Assembly (NCBI RefSeq): GCF_026212465.1
Contig: NC_080051.1
Span: forward strand, 20,201,446 to 20,265,445
DNA from: Amaranthus tricolor
Taxonomy: Eukaryota > Streptophyta > Magnoliopsida > Caryophyllales > Amaranthaceae
Length of the DNA: 64,000 nt
Reading direction: 5' to 3'
Numbering within the stretch: position 1 is the stretch's first letter; each line of letters opens with the position of its first letter. Below are positions 25,289 to 37,000 of this stretch, piece by piece. Under the pieces are notes generated by a model, which did no database searches, was not told where the DNA came from, and saw only the letters and a program-made list of their open reading frames with translations. A program made the translations under genes and the position numbers.

Positions 25289-26652
25289 ATGGATTCAAAT
25301 AACCCAAATTATGGAAGAAATCCATGTAAAAAAAAACCAAGGAAAAAATCTTCTCACAATCAAAGTGCTCAAATTCAATATCAAAATCCTCCGTTTAATC
25401 CTCCATTTTCTCAAAATACTCCAAATTCTTCTTATTATATTCCTCAAAATATCCCAAATTCATCTTATTATGTTCCTCAAAATACCCAAAATTCTCAAAC
25501 TATGTTTCACCACCATCATCAATCTCACAATGTCAACTCTAATATTTATATGTATTCAACTCCAATAAGGGGTGAAAGTTTAGATGAAAATGAGATGGAG
25601 TATGATGATGATGATGATGATGATGATGATGTTGATGAAAATCAAGGAAATGATCAAGATGTTCAATATGGTGAAGATGGAGGAAATTCTGTTCATCATG
25701 TTGATGCTAGTCTTTACACGCAACCATCATTTCAAGATCTAGTTTCACAATTTGGTTCACCACCGAGCTTCACTCAATTGGTTCAACCATCTCAACAGCT
25801 ACCTAATAATAATGATGAAGCCCCTATACATTCAAAGAAAAGTTGGGATTTGATTGAAGATATTGCTCTCATATGTTTAGTCATGAACACAAGTACAGAT
25901 CCAATTGTGAGCACCAACCAAAAGATAAGAGTGAGGTGGCAGAAAGTTAAGGAAGCTTATGAAGCAGCGAGGATGGAACGACCCCATCTGATCCCACGAA
26001 GAACCGCCGACATGCTTAAATGTCGTTGGGGTAGAGTTGCTCCAGCATGTTTGAAGTGGTCTGGAAGTTATGATGAGGCTGTTAGGAGGAAGAAGAGTGG
26101 CACGACAGACGAAGATGTGCTTAAAGAAGCGCATTTAATCCATCAAAGAAAACACGGTAACTTTAACTTGATTGAGCAATGGAAAATTTTAAGAAAGTAT
26201 AACAAGTGGAAGCAAGTGGTAAAAACTAATCAAAAAAAAAATTGGATCAACAACCAACTGATGATGTTAGTAGTAAAAGTAGTGGGAAAAGATCAAGGAC
26301 CGAAGAAGATTCTGAAACTCCAACAAGTGAACCTCAAGGAGGATCATCCACGCGCCCCGAGGGTATGAAGAAGGCTAAGGCTCACATGACAGGGAAGATG
26401 GTCGCAGATCAATCAATTCAAGCTTTGAGTGCATTTGGAGAGAGTCTTCGACTTAATTCAGAAATAATGAAAGAGAAGACAGAACTTCAAAAACAAAAAG
26501 AAGCCCGAAAACAAAAACAACTTCAACTGGAAGAATATCGAATGAATTGGGAGATCTATGAATCATTAAGCAAAAAGGAAACTCTTCAGTCATGGGAAGC
26601 TGATATGATGGTTCAACTCGGACAATACCTTCAGAATTACAATCGTCAGTAG
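25289..26652 (+). pseudogene. Harbinger ORF1: Myb/SANT-like, NAM-associated-type protein, one frameshift
   Basis: In autonomous PIF/Pong elements this DNA-binding partner carries the transposase into the nucleus and onto the ends. Order seen: basic N-terminus (KKKPRKKS), Asn/Pro/Tyr/Gln-rich low-complexity part with SSYYIPQN/SSYYVPQN repeats, an acidic run of Asp (about residues 106-114), then a Myb/SANT-like region from about residue 183 (KKSWDLIEDIALICL ... CRWGRVAPACLKWSGSY ... FNLIEQWKILRKYNKWK). The frame shifts in a 10-A run at 26232-26241. The other frame continues the protein from about 26242 (RSRTEEDSETPTSEPQGG) through a Lys/Gln/Glu-rich coiled coil to TAG at 26650-26652. Removing one A restores a single frame of about 454 codons. 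Many plant genes annotated as glutathione-transferase-like T3 are of this type. Confidence 0.75.
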
Positions 26653-27166
26653 ATATTTTAATTATGTAATGTCTTAATTATGTTTTAATTATGTATTGTT
26701 TTTAATGATGGTTTAATTATGTAATGTTTAAAAATGATGTTTTAATTATGTATTTATTTGATGTATGTGCATTGTAATATTTATTTGAAGTTAACGAATT
26801 TTTCTTAAATATTAAAAAATATTTATTAAAAATTATATTTATATTTATATTTATTAAAAAATATTATTTTTATTAAAAGAATAATTTTTTTTAATTATAA
26901 AATAGTAGATCTATTTTAATCAAATAAAAAATTATATTACCTTTGTACATGAAAATATTATTATAAAAAAATAAAGATAAATGTTAGATAAATTAAGGGA
27001 GAGAAATTATGGTGGGGTAGAAAAAAAGTAAGAAAATGAGGATGATGACCTTTTAAAAGAGGTCATTGTTAATAAAATTAGGTTAAAAGATGAAATTTTA
27101 GGAGAGAGAAAAATTGTAAAAGATTGTGATGACCTTTTTTAAAGGTCACCATTAAAGATGGCCTAA

Positions 27167-27206
27167 CAAATAAGTTTTACCTAATTTCATCCACTTAACC
27201 CATTTT

Positions 27207-27253
<47 letters not shown>

Positions 27254-27843
27254 TACGGTTTTTAACATGATTACATTGAATTTTTTGGCATAGATTTTGA
27301 ATGTTTAGTTTTTGAGTTGATTATTTTGTGTTTTACTATAAAAATAAAAAAATAAATGAATTAAGTTTAGGTTATACTAATTGATTTGACTCAAAATTAA
27401 TTCGTTTTATGAACTAATTCGTTTTATGAACTGAATTAACATGTTTGTTTCACATTTTAAATTTTAATCTTAATCGAACCAATTTAATAAACAGATTAAA
27501 TTGGGTCAACCTATTTAATCAATTGGATCAAAAGTCTAATCAATATCCACTAATTTCGAATTATGTTCAGGTTAGATTAACAAATTGGAACAACTTCTGT
27601 GCCGCCTAAAATCAAGTAAGTTTTTTCTAGTGTTGTAGAGCTCCATTTGCAATGTATTACCAAAAGCAATATGCATAAGAACGCTAATAATCCACCGAAA
27701 AAAGGTAAATACATAAATGACCCTAACCTTAAATTATTATATCTATTATTCTTTTTTTATTTTTAATTCAGAGATTGACTATCCATAATTAAGGAAAAAC
27801 CGAATTGATTTTTCTTAGTATATGGTGGAGATCAAATTTTTGT
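27167..27843. other. No gene; 38-nt T-run at 27211-27248
   Basis: AT-rich with a long homopolymer and a local duplication of TTCGTTTTATGAACT near 27403-27432. The direct flanks of the Harbinger element look like older repeat DNA. Confidence 0.5.
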
Positions 27844-29080
27844 AAAGATGTCTACTGTAAGATGCATTTTAGCTATTGCAACAAGTTCAAAGTGGAAGGT
27901 GCATCAACTAAACATTAACAATGCATTTCTTCATGGAGATTTGCACAAAGAAGTATACATGAAAGTCCCGGAATGAAGGAATACAATGTAAACCCAATCA
28001 AGCATGCTTCCCTAAGAAATCACTCTATGGTCTCAAATAGGCTTCTAGGCAATGGCATATCAAGCTTCTTGATGCATTGAAGTCTTTAGGATATGTTCAA
28101 TCCAAAAATGATTATTCATTGTTCCTAAAGAAACAAAATCTTAAAATCATCATTGTAGCAGTATATGTTGATGATATCATCATCACAGGAGATAATGATG
28201 AAGAAATTCATTTCTTAAAAAGACACCTTGATCATGTTTTTACTACTAAGGACTTGGGTGATTTATATTTTTTCCTTGGGATAGAAATTAGCTATCAAGA
28301 TGATGGTATGATTCTTATCCAACTAAAATTTACAAAAGAATTGTTGGCAGCTAGCAAAGATAAGGAGTTGAAGCATGTTGTAACTCCATTACCTCTGAAA
28401 ACAAAATTATCTGCTAGTGAAAGAACTTTTCTTGAAGATCCAACCATATATACAGAAGTTTGGTAGGAAAATTAAATTTCTTAACCAACATTAGGCCTGA
28501 TTTAGCATACAATATATAGAGTTCAAGCCAATTCATGCAGACACCTAGAACTTCTCATTGGACTGCATTACTTCATACTTTAAACTATGTCTATTCAACA
28601 TGTGGACAAGGCATAAAATTAAAAGGGCAAGCTTAACTAGTTTTACAAGCCTATTCTGACTCAGACTGGGGATCTTGTGTTGACACAAGGAAATCCTTAC
28701 AGGATACATTATGATGTTAGGTAATTCCCCTATCAGTTGGAAAAGCAAAAACAACCAATTGTATCAAAGTCCAGCTCATAAGCAGAATATAGAGTTATGG
28801 CAAGTGCTATTTTTAAGAGCTCAATGTACAAATCAACAAACCAATGACCTTGTTTTGTGATAACCAGTAAATATTTTTATAGGCAAAAATTCAGTTTTTT
28901 ATGAGCGAACAAAACATATTGACATTGATTGTCATTTTATAAGAGAAAAGGTTCTTTAGGGATTATTACAATTATCTTACTTGCCTACAAAAAATCAAAT
29001 AGCTGATCTTTTTACAAAAGTTCTGCCTTCTATACATTCCAAACCCTTTTTAAGCAAACTAGGAGTTTATAACCCCTAGT
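27844..29080 (+). pseudogene. Copia-type retrotransposon RT and RNase H, 5' truncated
   Basis: The remnant starts in the reverse transcriptase: [31 protein letters not shown] (family QLDVNNAFLHG), LYGLK with a stop in place of the family Gln, then the catalytic loop YVDDIIITG at about 28166-28192 and KDLGDLYFFLGIEI. RNase H pieces follow in other frames: a SDSDWGSC-like block (about 28655-28680), TRKSLTGY, and at the C-terminus QIADLFTKVLPSIHSKPF ending at 29079. Frameshifts and several stops disable it. No gag, protease or integrase is present upstream. The 3' LTR is at 29175-29704. Confidence 0.85.
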
Positions 29081-29174
29081 TTTGGTGGTCTTTCAAGTGA
29101 AAAAAATTTAGGAAACCTAATCTTTCCAAATATTACACAATTTGTTCAGAAAAATTTGAAAGCTGTACTCTTCA

Positions 29175-29704
29175 TGTTGGAACGATAAAACTTATAATTG
29201 TCTAAAAGTAGCCACCTCCACCACTAAATGCTAACTAAACAACTACTTTACTAAGGAATGATTTTTTAAAAGTAGTATTTTGAGCTAATCAAACTAGCAA
29301 CTAATTGGTCAAATACACCCTGAATTTGCTCACAAAATAACAAGCAACTTGGTGCGAGCTACTAATCTTCTCAAGCAACAGATGGAGAGCATGGTTAAAG
29401 GCCTTCTAGCATAGATGATTCTCAACTCTTGTATTACAACAGAAGCTGAAGCTGGTCTTTGTGATGGCACTTGCACAGCAGCCTATCCTAGCATTCCATG
29501 TGCAGTAGTTAGTTAGGATCAGTCTTTATTCTGTTCCACGTTAGAACAACCTTGGTTTAGTTATGTTGTACTATAGTTTAATTGAAGAGTCTTGTAGTCT
29601 ATATAAACAGAAGGTCTTGTAATTATCCATTTAATACATTTGCATAATCAATAATACATTCTCTATTCTTCTTCTTGATTCAATCTTTTGCACAAATTCT
29701 AACA
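29175..29704 (+). repeat. 3' LTR of the copia element
   Basis: Starts TGTTGGAAC and ends TTCTAACA (TGTT...AACA). The TATA box TATATAAA at 29600-29607 is followed by a CT-rich leader (TTCTCTATTCTTCTTCTTG). It lies about 95 bp after the pol stop. No clear polypurine tract directly precedes it, so the start is probable rather than certain. Confidence 0.55.
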
Positions 29705-30748
29705 AAACCCATAAGTATCATCATATCTCCTCTTTCTTTTTTTTTTTTACATTTACTTGTAATATAATTTCTTTATATTTTATATTTATTGTATTACTAA
29801 AATTATACTTCCTACGTTCTAAAACACTTACTATTAATGGTGTCATGTTAAGTGGATCGAGAAATCTCACTATCAGCAGCAAGTATAATGAAACAGTGAA
29901 AGTACATTATATTTAAGTAGGAAGAGTCGAGACTCTAGACTATCAAGATAGCAAAGGAAAAGAAGTAACGTGGGGACTTCAGGGGTGTGTAGAAGTGCAA
30001 GCTGAAGTTGCCGTGCTATGTTAGGGTGCCTCTTAAGGAGCATGGGAAGCCAATTTTAATTTGTTGGGTCCTGATCCGTGGATCCCACTTTCATTCAATT
30101 TTAAGTAATTCGTTTTTCTGCCGGCCTGTCAAATTCAAATTGTTGAGGTTATGAGTTCTCATTTTAAGAATCAAAAGTCACCTGCTTTGTTATTTTGGTC
30201 CATTGAAATATGAATCTTTATTAGAACAAAAGTTGAAACATTTAATTTGATACAATTTGATAACACAAGATTTATATGGTCCATTTAGGTGACTGATTCA
30301 TCACGTGATCAATGATAGAAATTGTGAAATTCTAATTAAATAGCCTAAGGCCCTAAATAGACCATTTAAATTGTATGATTTTGTTTATTTGGTGACGTTG
30401 AATGTTATATCATTCTGATCACTTATTTTTTTAGTTGTTTTTTATTTTGTAGTTATGTCCATCGGAGTCACCCACTTTTTTGTTGGTTTTGTTTTGTGGA
30501 GTTACTTGTTATTTGAGTTAAGTTTATGAAAAATTAGTTAAGACCACTTAGTGGATGGTTGATGGGTGTTTTTACGAGGAAAGCCATTGTGTCATAAGTA
30601 TATAATAAGTCTTTCAAAGAAAAAAAAAGTGCAAGTTATTGTGTTTGAGGTAAGATTTGGAGTCAAAATATTTTTTAAACGGCTATTTTGTAATATTTTA
30701 TTATTTTAATACGATGGACTGTGCAGTCACCTTTTAGTTCACCACACA
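29705..30748. other. No gene recognised
   Basis: 29850-30070 is less AT-rich than its surroundings and could be an old repeat. No open frame with a domain was found. Confidence 0.4.
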
Positions 30749-31452
30749 TAGGAATTGGCATAGGTTTTAGACTTTAAAGGTTTAGACTCGATCCGATTTT
30801 AATTTAAGGATCTGGATCAACTTATTTTTGGACCTTTAAGAACCGGGTCAGATCTGGATATATGATCTTAGCATTTGGGCTTGTGTTTGGGACCAGATCC
30901 ATACTTTTGAGACCCAGATTCGAGCTAGGACCAACCTATAGAACCATAAAAAGTTTATATTCAAAAAAATTATTCAAAAACTATTATGTATATTTGTTTG
31001 TTTGATGAAACTTTGTCAATTTATGCAATTTGAAATGTGGTAGTTGTATTGGTACTTTGAAAATTGAACGACTTGGTTAATATTTTGTTTTAAGTACATA
31101 AATGTTGGAAAACTTTATATATTTGATCTTCTTTTGGCAATTAAAAGAGATATTATATTTGATCTTTCAATTAGTATAAAGTATAAGAAAATCCTTGTTA
31201 ATTGAAAATGTTTAAATAATTTTATACGAATGAATGAAAATTACAGAAGAAGTTTTTTTTAGAAAAGCAATAACAAAGAAATTTGGGCACAGATTCAGAC
31301 CCTAGACCCGCAAGACCCTAAGGGTCTGGGTCTGAATCCAATTTTTTCAAACCCTATGGATTTGAGTTTGGATCTAGGTTCAATAAAAAAATATAGAATT
31401 CTAATTTGGGCCTAACTAGACCCAGTCAAAATCCGACCCATGCGCATCCCTA
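30749..31452 (-). mobile_element. hAT-like MITE family copy B
   Basis: Runs from TAGGAATTGG to CATCCCTA. In reverse complement the left end reads TAGGGATGCGCATGGGTCGG. The inside carries the family block GAAATGTGGTAGTTGTATTG ... TTTAAGTACATAAATGTTGG (31030-31110). About 704 bp. The 8-bp flanks do not match. Confidence 0.65.
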
Positions 31453-32040
31453 TTTCTACAGTGTTGATCTCGTGATTTTTTTATGGCTATCTCCTATGAC
31501 TCGGTATGATTTTGACTTAAAATAAATCTGTACTAATTTTAATTTGTAATTAAATTAATTCAAATGAAATCGTCCGATAAAATTCAAACTTAGCAAAATC
31601 CAAATCAAAATAATATACGTCTCCAATGACAAAAGTATCATGATTTAAAGATGGGACAAAAACTTTGATTCCTAGGAATGTCATTGTCGTACATCATTAT
31701 TTTTGAATAAATTGAAGTAAAATTGACAATTTCATGTTAATGGAGAGGTTAGATTGAAATTTTACCAATTCCAACATTTAAGTAGCAGTTAAATTTGTTA
31801 ATAATAAAATTTAGAGATAATTTGTCTGAATCAAGTAAAATTTCTACCTAAAACAATGTTATGTTCCAAACTTCCAATCACCCAAACACACAAATACCAT
31901 CTTAGTAAAATAACCCCTTTAATGTACGTGTAGATGTAGCACGTAAACAACTCCATCAAACTAAAGGACTAATATAATTCAACTAAACTATCAATTGATA
32001 ATTAATAATTATCTTAGACTTGATCAACTTTCATGTTTTT
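31453..32040. other. No gene recognised upstream of the cell-wall protein gene
   Basis: AT-rich intergenic DNA. I see no clear regulatory motif; a weak TATA-like TTATACATA lies about 55 bp before the start codon. Confidence 0.4.
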
Positions 32041-32125
32041 AAAAGGAACCTAAGAATCAAATGTGCCTTATACATAGAGGCTGATTACACACCATATGCT
32101 TCTCAAAATCAAAATTCTTTAGAAA

Positions 32126-32905
32126 ATGGGTCTTAACCATGCTTCATTAGTGTCTTTCATGATCATGACCTTGGGGGTTGTCTCATTCGCTCGTTCTACT
32201 CCAACATTTAAGACACTTTCGTACTCTCCAATTAATTATACTCCCTCGTATTTGCCATTTTCAGTTTTTTCACCAGTTTATAATAAGCTTTTTGAACCAT
32301 CACCAACATATGAGTCTTCTAAATACGAGTCTCCATCATATACACTATCTCCAATGCATTCTCCAGCATCAGTCTATGAGTCTCCTAAACCCTCACCAAT
32401 GTATGTTTCTCCAATATACGAGTCTCCATCATATACACCATCTCCAATGTATTCTCCATTACCAGTAAATGAATCACCTAAATCTTCACCAATGTATAAA
32501 TCTCCTAAATACGAGTCACCATTATATACATTATCTCCGGTGTATTCTCTATCACCATTTTATAATTCTCGAACACCTTCACCAATGTATAATTCTCCTA
32601 GATACGAATCTCTATCATATACTTTGCCGCCAATTTACACGACCCCAATCTATAGCCTATCACCATCATACTCTCCATCGTCTCCTGAATATAGTCCACA
32701 ACAAGTGTATGATTCACCGGTTTACGCTCCAACACTCAAACCTACACCAAAAGATGAGCATCCAATTTATACTCCACCACCGATGTATGTTCAGTCTCCT
32801 GAATACAATTCATCACCAATATACAACTCTCTAACTTACACACCATCATCAAAAGACACCCTATCTTCAACATACAAGTCTCCTACGTACCCTCCACCAA
32901 CTTAA
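32126..32905 (+). CDS. Secreted Pro/Tyr/Ser-rich cell-wall protein (extensin/PRP-like)
   Basis: 259 residues without introns. Residues 1-24 form a signal peptide (hydrophobic core SLVSFMIMTLGVVSF, likely cut after FARS). The rest is built from short SPxY motifs. Three clean tandem 31-residue units lie at residues 68-98, 99-129 and 130-160 (consensus start ESPxYTxSPMYSP, end SPMYxSPxY; DNA 32327-32605), followed by looser copies. There are no SPPPP blocks, so it is not a classical extensin. The frequent Tyr suggests wall cross-linking and the Pro residues probable hydroxylation, as known for Hyp-rich proteins. The start has a good plant context (AAAATGGG), TAA ends it, and AATAAA lies at 33064-33069. 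Specific function unknown. Confidence 0.8.
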   Translation: MGLNHASLVSFMIMTLGVVSFARSTPTFKTLSYSPINYTPSYLPFSVFSPVYNKLFEPSPTYESSKYESPSYTLSPMHSPASVYESPKPSPMYVSPIYESPSYTPSPMYSPLPVNESPKSSPMYKSPKYESPLYTLSPVYSLSPFYNSRTPSPMYNSPRYESLSYTLPPIYTTPIYSLSPSYSPSSPEYSPQQVYDSPVYAPTLKPTPKDEHPIYTPPPMYVQSPEYNSSPIYNSLTYTPSSKDTLSSTYKSPTYPPPT

Positions 32906-33129
32906 TGACTCTCCTATGTACATTCCACCAAGTTATTAAATGCTTATTCATAGCTCCTTTTGATTTATAAGCTTTCGTATCTTTTACAATATCAAGTGAT
33001 ACTACTAGGAAATATTTTCAATTCAATGATATGATGTCGTGTATCTCATTTACTCATACTGTATAATAAAATACTATTTTTTCCGTTAAAAATTCTAAGG
33101 GTAAAAAGAGACATACACAACAAATCACC

Positions 33130-33290
33130 AAAATATAATACTCTTTTAGTGAGATATATTTAGTGACATCTAATTTAAATGTCACTATTTTAAATTTCTA
33201 ATAGTATATATAGTAGTTTTAGAGACATTTATTGAATCCTTCAACAGTAAAATAAAAAAATCATATTAAAATTTTTCACAACGTTAAATT
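33130..33290 (+). repeat. Partial copy of the neighbouring CACTA-like MITE
   Basis: About 150 bp (ACTCTTTTAGTGAGATATATTTAG ... AATAAAAAAATCATATTAAA) repeats 33540-33665 in direct orientation. It lacks the CACTACAA end. The 240 bp between the two copies is unrelated. Confidence 0.5.
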
Positions 33291-33525
33291 TAATATTTCT
33301 TTCAGATAGATTAGATTGACTTGAACATCAGAAGGTTGTTCTAGAACAATACCCCAACTAGCTAGGTTAGTTCCCTGCTCTAATCACAACTGCCTAATAT
33401 TCGGACCTAAACTATCCGGACAGCAGTCACAGGCTCACAGCACCATTCTGAAAAATCAATCTTCTTATCATTCAGCCACGTGTCGATATAAGGTAATCTC
33501 ATACCTTTCACTTTAAAATTAAACA

Positions 33526-33776
33526 CACTACAATATAATTAGCTTTTAGTAAAATATATTTATCAACACAAGTCTTTACTTTAAATTTCTAATGATATAT
33601 ATAGTGGATTTAGTAACAATTATTAGACCCTTTATTAGCATAATAAAAAAATCATACTAAAGCTTTTCGAAACATAGAATCTAGTGACATTGCTCATAAA
33701 TGTCACTATAGACTATATTAACAATTACATATGCCACTAAAGACCAACTAAAATGTTACTAAATCACTTTGTAGTG
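33526..33776. mobile_element. CACTA-like MITE, 251 bp
   Basis: Starts CACTACAA (33526-33533) and ends TTGTAGTG (33769-33776), perfect 8-bp termini of the CACTA/CMC type. Inside are pairs of short inverted strings (GTCACTATAG, TAGTGACATTG). Flanking triplets ACA and AAA differ, so the 3-bp duplication is not confirmed. Confidence 0.55.
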
Positions 33777-34094
33777 AAACTTAAAATAAAAATCAACAAT
33801 TATTACACTAAAAATATAAGTCAGTACATTTTTTATGCAACTGAATTTAATGTAGCGAAAAGTAAAATTTGTTGCAGTGAATATATTATTGGTGTAACTA
33901 TTAGTTCCAACTACTATGCAAACATTTTAGATTGATGCATGGTTTATGACACTCACCATGCAAAGAACAAAGGTTTTTGTTGACACAAAGTTTTCCACAA
34001 TCGAAAAAACAAGAATAAAATTCTTAAAACTCGAGATGAACAAATATGTTGAATCCTTAGCATAGATTGATGCACAACATGGTGAATATAATGT

Positions 34095-37000
34095 CTATTT
34101 CTGCCTCAAGTATATTTTATCCAAGTAAGACTTCAACAATTTTCTCACATTTGTGTTTGGGATAGCTTCAATACGGCCAATTAGCTTCTCGTACAAATTT
34201 GCTTCGTATTCAGCGTACACACCCTATCATCAACATATGTTTTTCACATCACATAAAATATTTGATGTTATTAGAAATATAAAAAAAATAAACATAAAAT
34301 AATTTTCAAGCGAGATAATGAGTTGATGATGATGAAGAAACAAAAAATAGTAATAATAATTATAATAAACATACACAAATTTAACATTGTTATTGAAATA
34401 ATAATGTGCTAGCTACGTCCAACGAAAGAGAGAGTACATAATACAAGTAGGTCAAGAGGAATTTATATCGAATTCCTAAAAACATTATCATAATAAAGCT
34501 CTAAAAATCCTAATTAAAATAGCGCTAATACTAGGCCCATAATTGATCAGTCAAACACATAAATAACTCATATAATCACATTCAACATGTGTAAAGAGAT
34601 TAAAAAAACAACTTACATTGTAAGTTTATATAATCATTTTTTTATTGTCCACTCAAAAAAGCTCAAAAATTGAAAGAAAAATCTTCAGTGTCAGTGGAAA
34701 ATATCTTTGATAGAATAAATGGGACTGAAATAATAAATTCTTTGAACAAATGGGAGCATGTGAATATTTTATTGATATAAATGTTAAAAAGATAATCTAA
34801 AATCCAGATAATTTTAAAAATCTTTATAATTATACTCTAGAAAGTGTTTAGAACAATTTAGGCTAAGAAAAAACAAGAATATACTAGAAGGTTGTAAGAA
34901 AGTGCTATTCACCAACATAGTGCTTATAAATACTCTAGCATACATAGAAAGAAAAAATATATATATACAAAGAATACAGAAAATGGGTTAAGCCACGTAA
35001 AGGCTATACCATAACATTAAAATATGAGTGTTAATCAAAATTTGTGATTTATGAAAGATAAGTTAGACATGAGCTCACATAAAAATATTAGTGAAAAGTG
35101 TATGGGTGCGGAACAAGTATCCCACCAAAAATATTATTGTACAATTTATGATGTAATTAAATATTTGTATTCAGTAAATGTAATATAATATTTATTTGAG
35201 TCTAACTATAAAATTGGCGTACACCTAAAAATTCTATCAATAAATGTAAATGACTTAGTAATAACTTTCTTGATCGAATAAAATGAATGTGTGAATATTT
35301 CATCAAATTAAATATGAATGAAGGGATAACTTTTTGAACGAAGGCATAATTAAATGAATGATTGATTTAGTCAAGTTAGTATATATAACTATAAATTATT
35401 TTAAGTGAAAAAATAATTTCAATTTTTCTATTTTAAAAATGTGGACATATTCATTAAAAAAATATGGTAAAAAAATCGGATAATATTTTCACTTTTTTAT
35501 TCGACTAAACTGTATTTTTACCTCAAGATTAAGATCTTTATAGAGACATTTCACTATAGCAACACTTTCTTGATCCGACTTCATATAATTTTCCTGCAAA
35601 ATAAAAACGCTATCATTGAGCTATGATTTATAAGGTTAAATATAAGTAGACATTTTATAATGTTATATACACTAATAATATATATTTAGGCAATACTCCA
35701 CTGTCGCTATAATTTTGCTTTATTGCGAAAATTAAAATAGGAATTTTTATGTATTGTGTAGCAAAATTAAATAAACAGACAGACATATCTAAAGAACAAT
35801 TTGCATGAAGTAGTAGGAGGAAGAAATAGGAGCATTACAACTAATATTTTCTTCTGCTCCTCATCACAAAGTTCTAAAGCTTTCACGACCAACCAAGAAC
35901 ATTTGGATTCTTCAATATCTGTTCCCACCTAATGAATATAACAAGATATGAAAATAAAGTATATATATAATTTGATATTTGATTATAGGCATGAAATAAT
36001 GAAATAATGTGGGTGTTTGGCAAACGACTAATAGCTAGTAGCTAAATTGCTGATTATAGTGGTTGATTTGACCTGTTGATTTCATTAACTAGTTTGACTA
36101 ACTGGTTATGAACATGCTGTTATAAGCAGCTTATTCAAAAATAGCTTATTCATAACAATAAACTGTATCAACCAGCTAATTTATCAAACACTAGCGTTGG
36201 CTGGTTTAACCATCCAACTATCTATTTATATCAAAATAAACTAAAATTGCTCAATAATCTATATTGACAAACACGCAAAATAGTTATAACATATATTTCA
36301 CCTTGCCCATCTTTTCAGGATCACCAAAGCAGTCTAAATAATCATCCTGCCATATAACAAAAGCATCAATAGTTTTGATGGCGAAAAAGTATCACAACTA
36401 ATTTAGTAGGTTGTAAAAAATGTTATAGCTGTTTATTGAGAAGGCTCAAAATATTTAACATAACGGAATAAGACATTTGAAAGAGTAATTACAAGACAAC
36501 TCAAGATAAAAATATATAATATATTTTGATGTCTGATTTAGTGATAAAGTCTAATATTATGTGATATTAGGTAGTATAATTTATGCTTATATAATATGCA
36601 AAATTTAAAATATAGGAAAAATTAATGAATAATTGCAATTTTTGATTAACCATGAAAAATCTCAACTATAGAGAGTGTTTGCTAAGAATGTATTAAGATA
36701 ATTCATGACCTGTAAAACAAGTTAATTTTCAAACAAAAAATATTTAATGAAAAAACTGAAAAAATGAAAATTAAAAAAGAATCATGTTAGTTATTTTTTA
36801 ATCTTAACTTTAAATTTTTAACATTTTAAAATTTTGATTTTATTTTTCCTTTTTTTCTTAACCGGTCCTCATTTGGGCCACAATGTTCCTAGATTCGTGA
36901 CCATAAAATTGGAATTATTTATGATTAATTGAAAGTTAGAATTATTGTAGGAAAATCAATAAAAGATTGAATTATTCTGGATAATTTTGGTAAAATATAT

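Larger units (their letters stand above)
24786..27163 (+). mobile_element. PIF/Harbinger (Pong-like) element carrying only the ORF1 gene
   Basis: TAA flanks both sides (24783-24785 and 27164-27166). Termini GGGCACTATTATTGGTGACC and, reverse-complemented, GGCCATCTTTAATGGTGACC form imperfect 20-bp inverted repeats. The left subterminal region has a 24-bp direct repeat (24952-24975 and 25033-25056) with CACGTG cores. One gene (25289-26652) encodes the Myb-like ORF1 protein. The 510 bp after it is AT-rich and holds no transposase, so the 2,378-bp element cannot move alone. Confidence 0.8.

Noticed and set aside
27844..29704. Possible endogenous pararetrovirus
   Set aside because: YVDD RT followed by RNase H, KADIFTK-like end and LTR are copia landmarks; no movement or coat protein motifs were seen.
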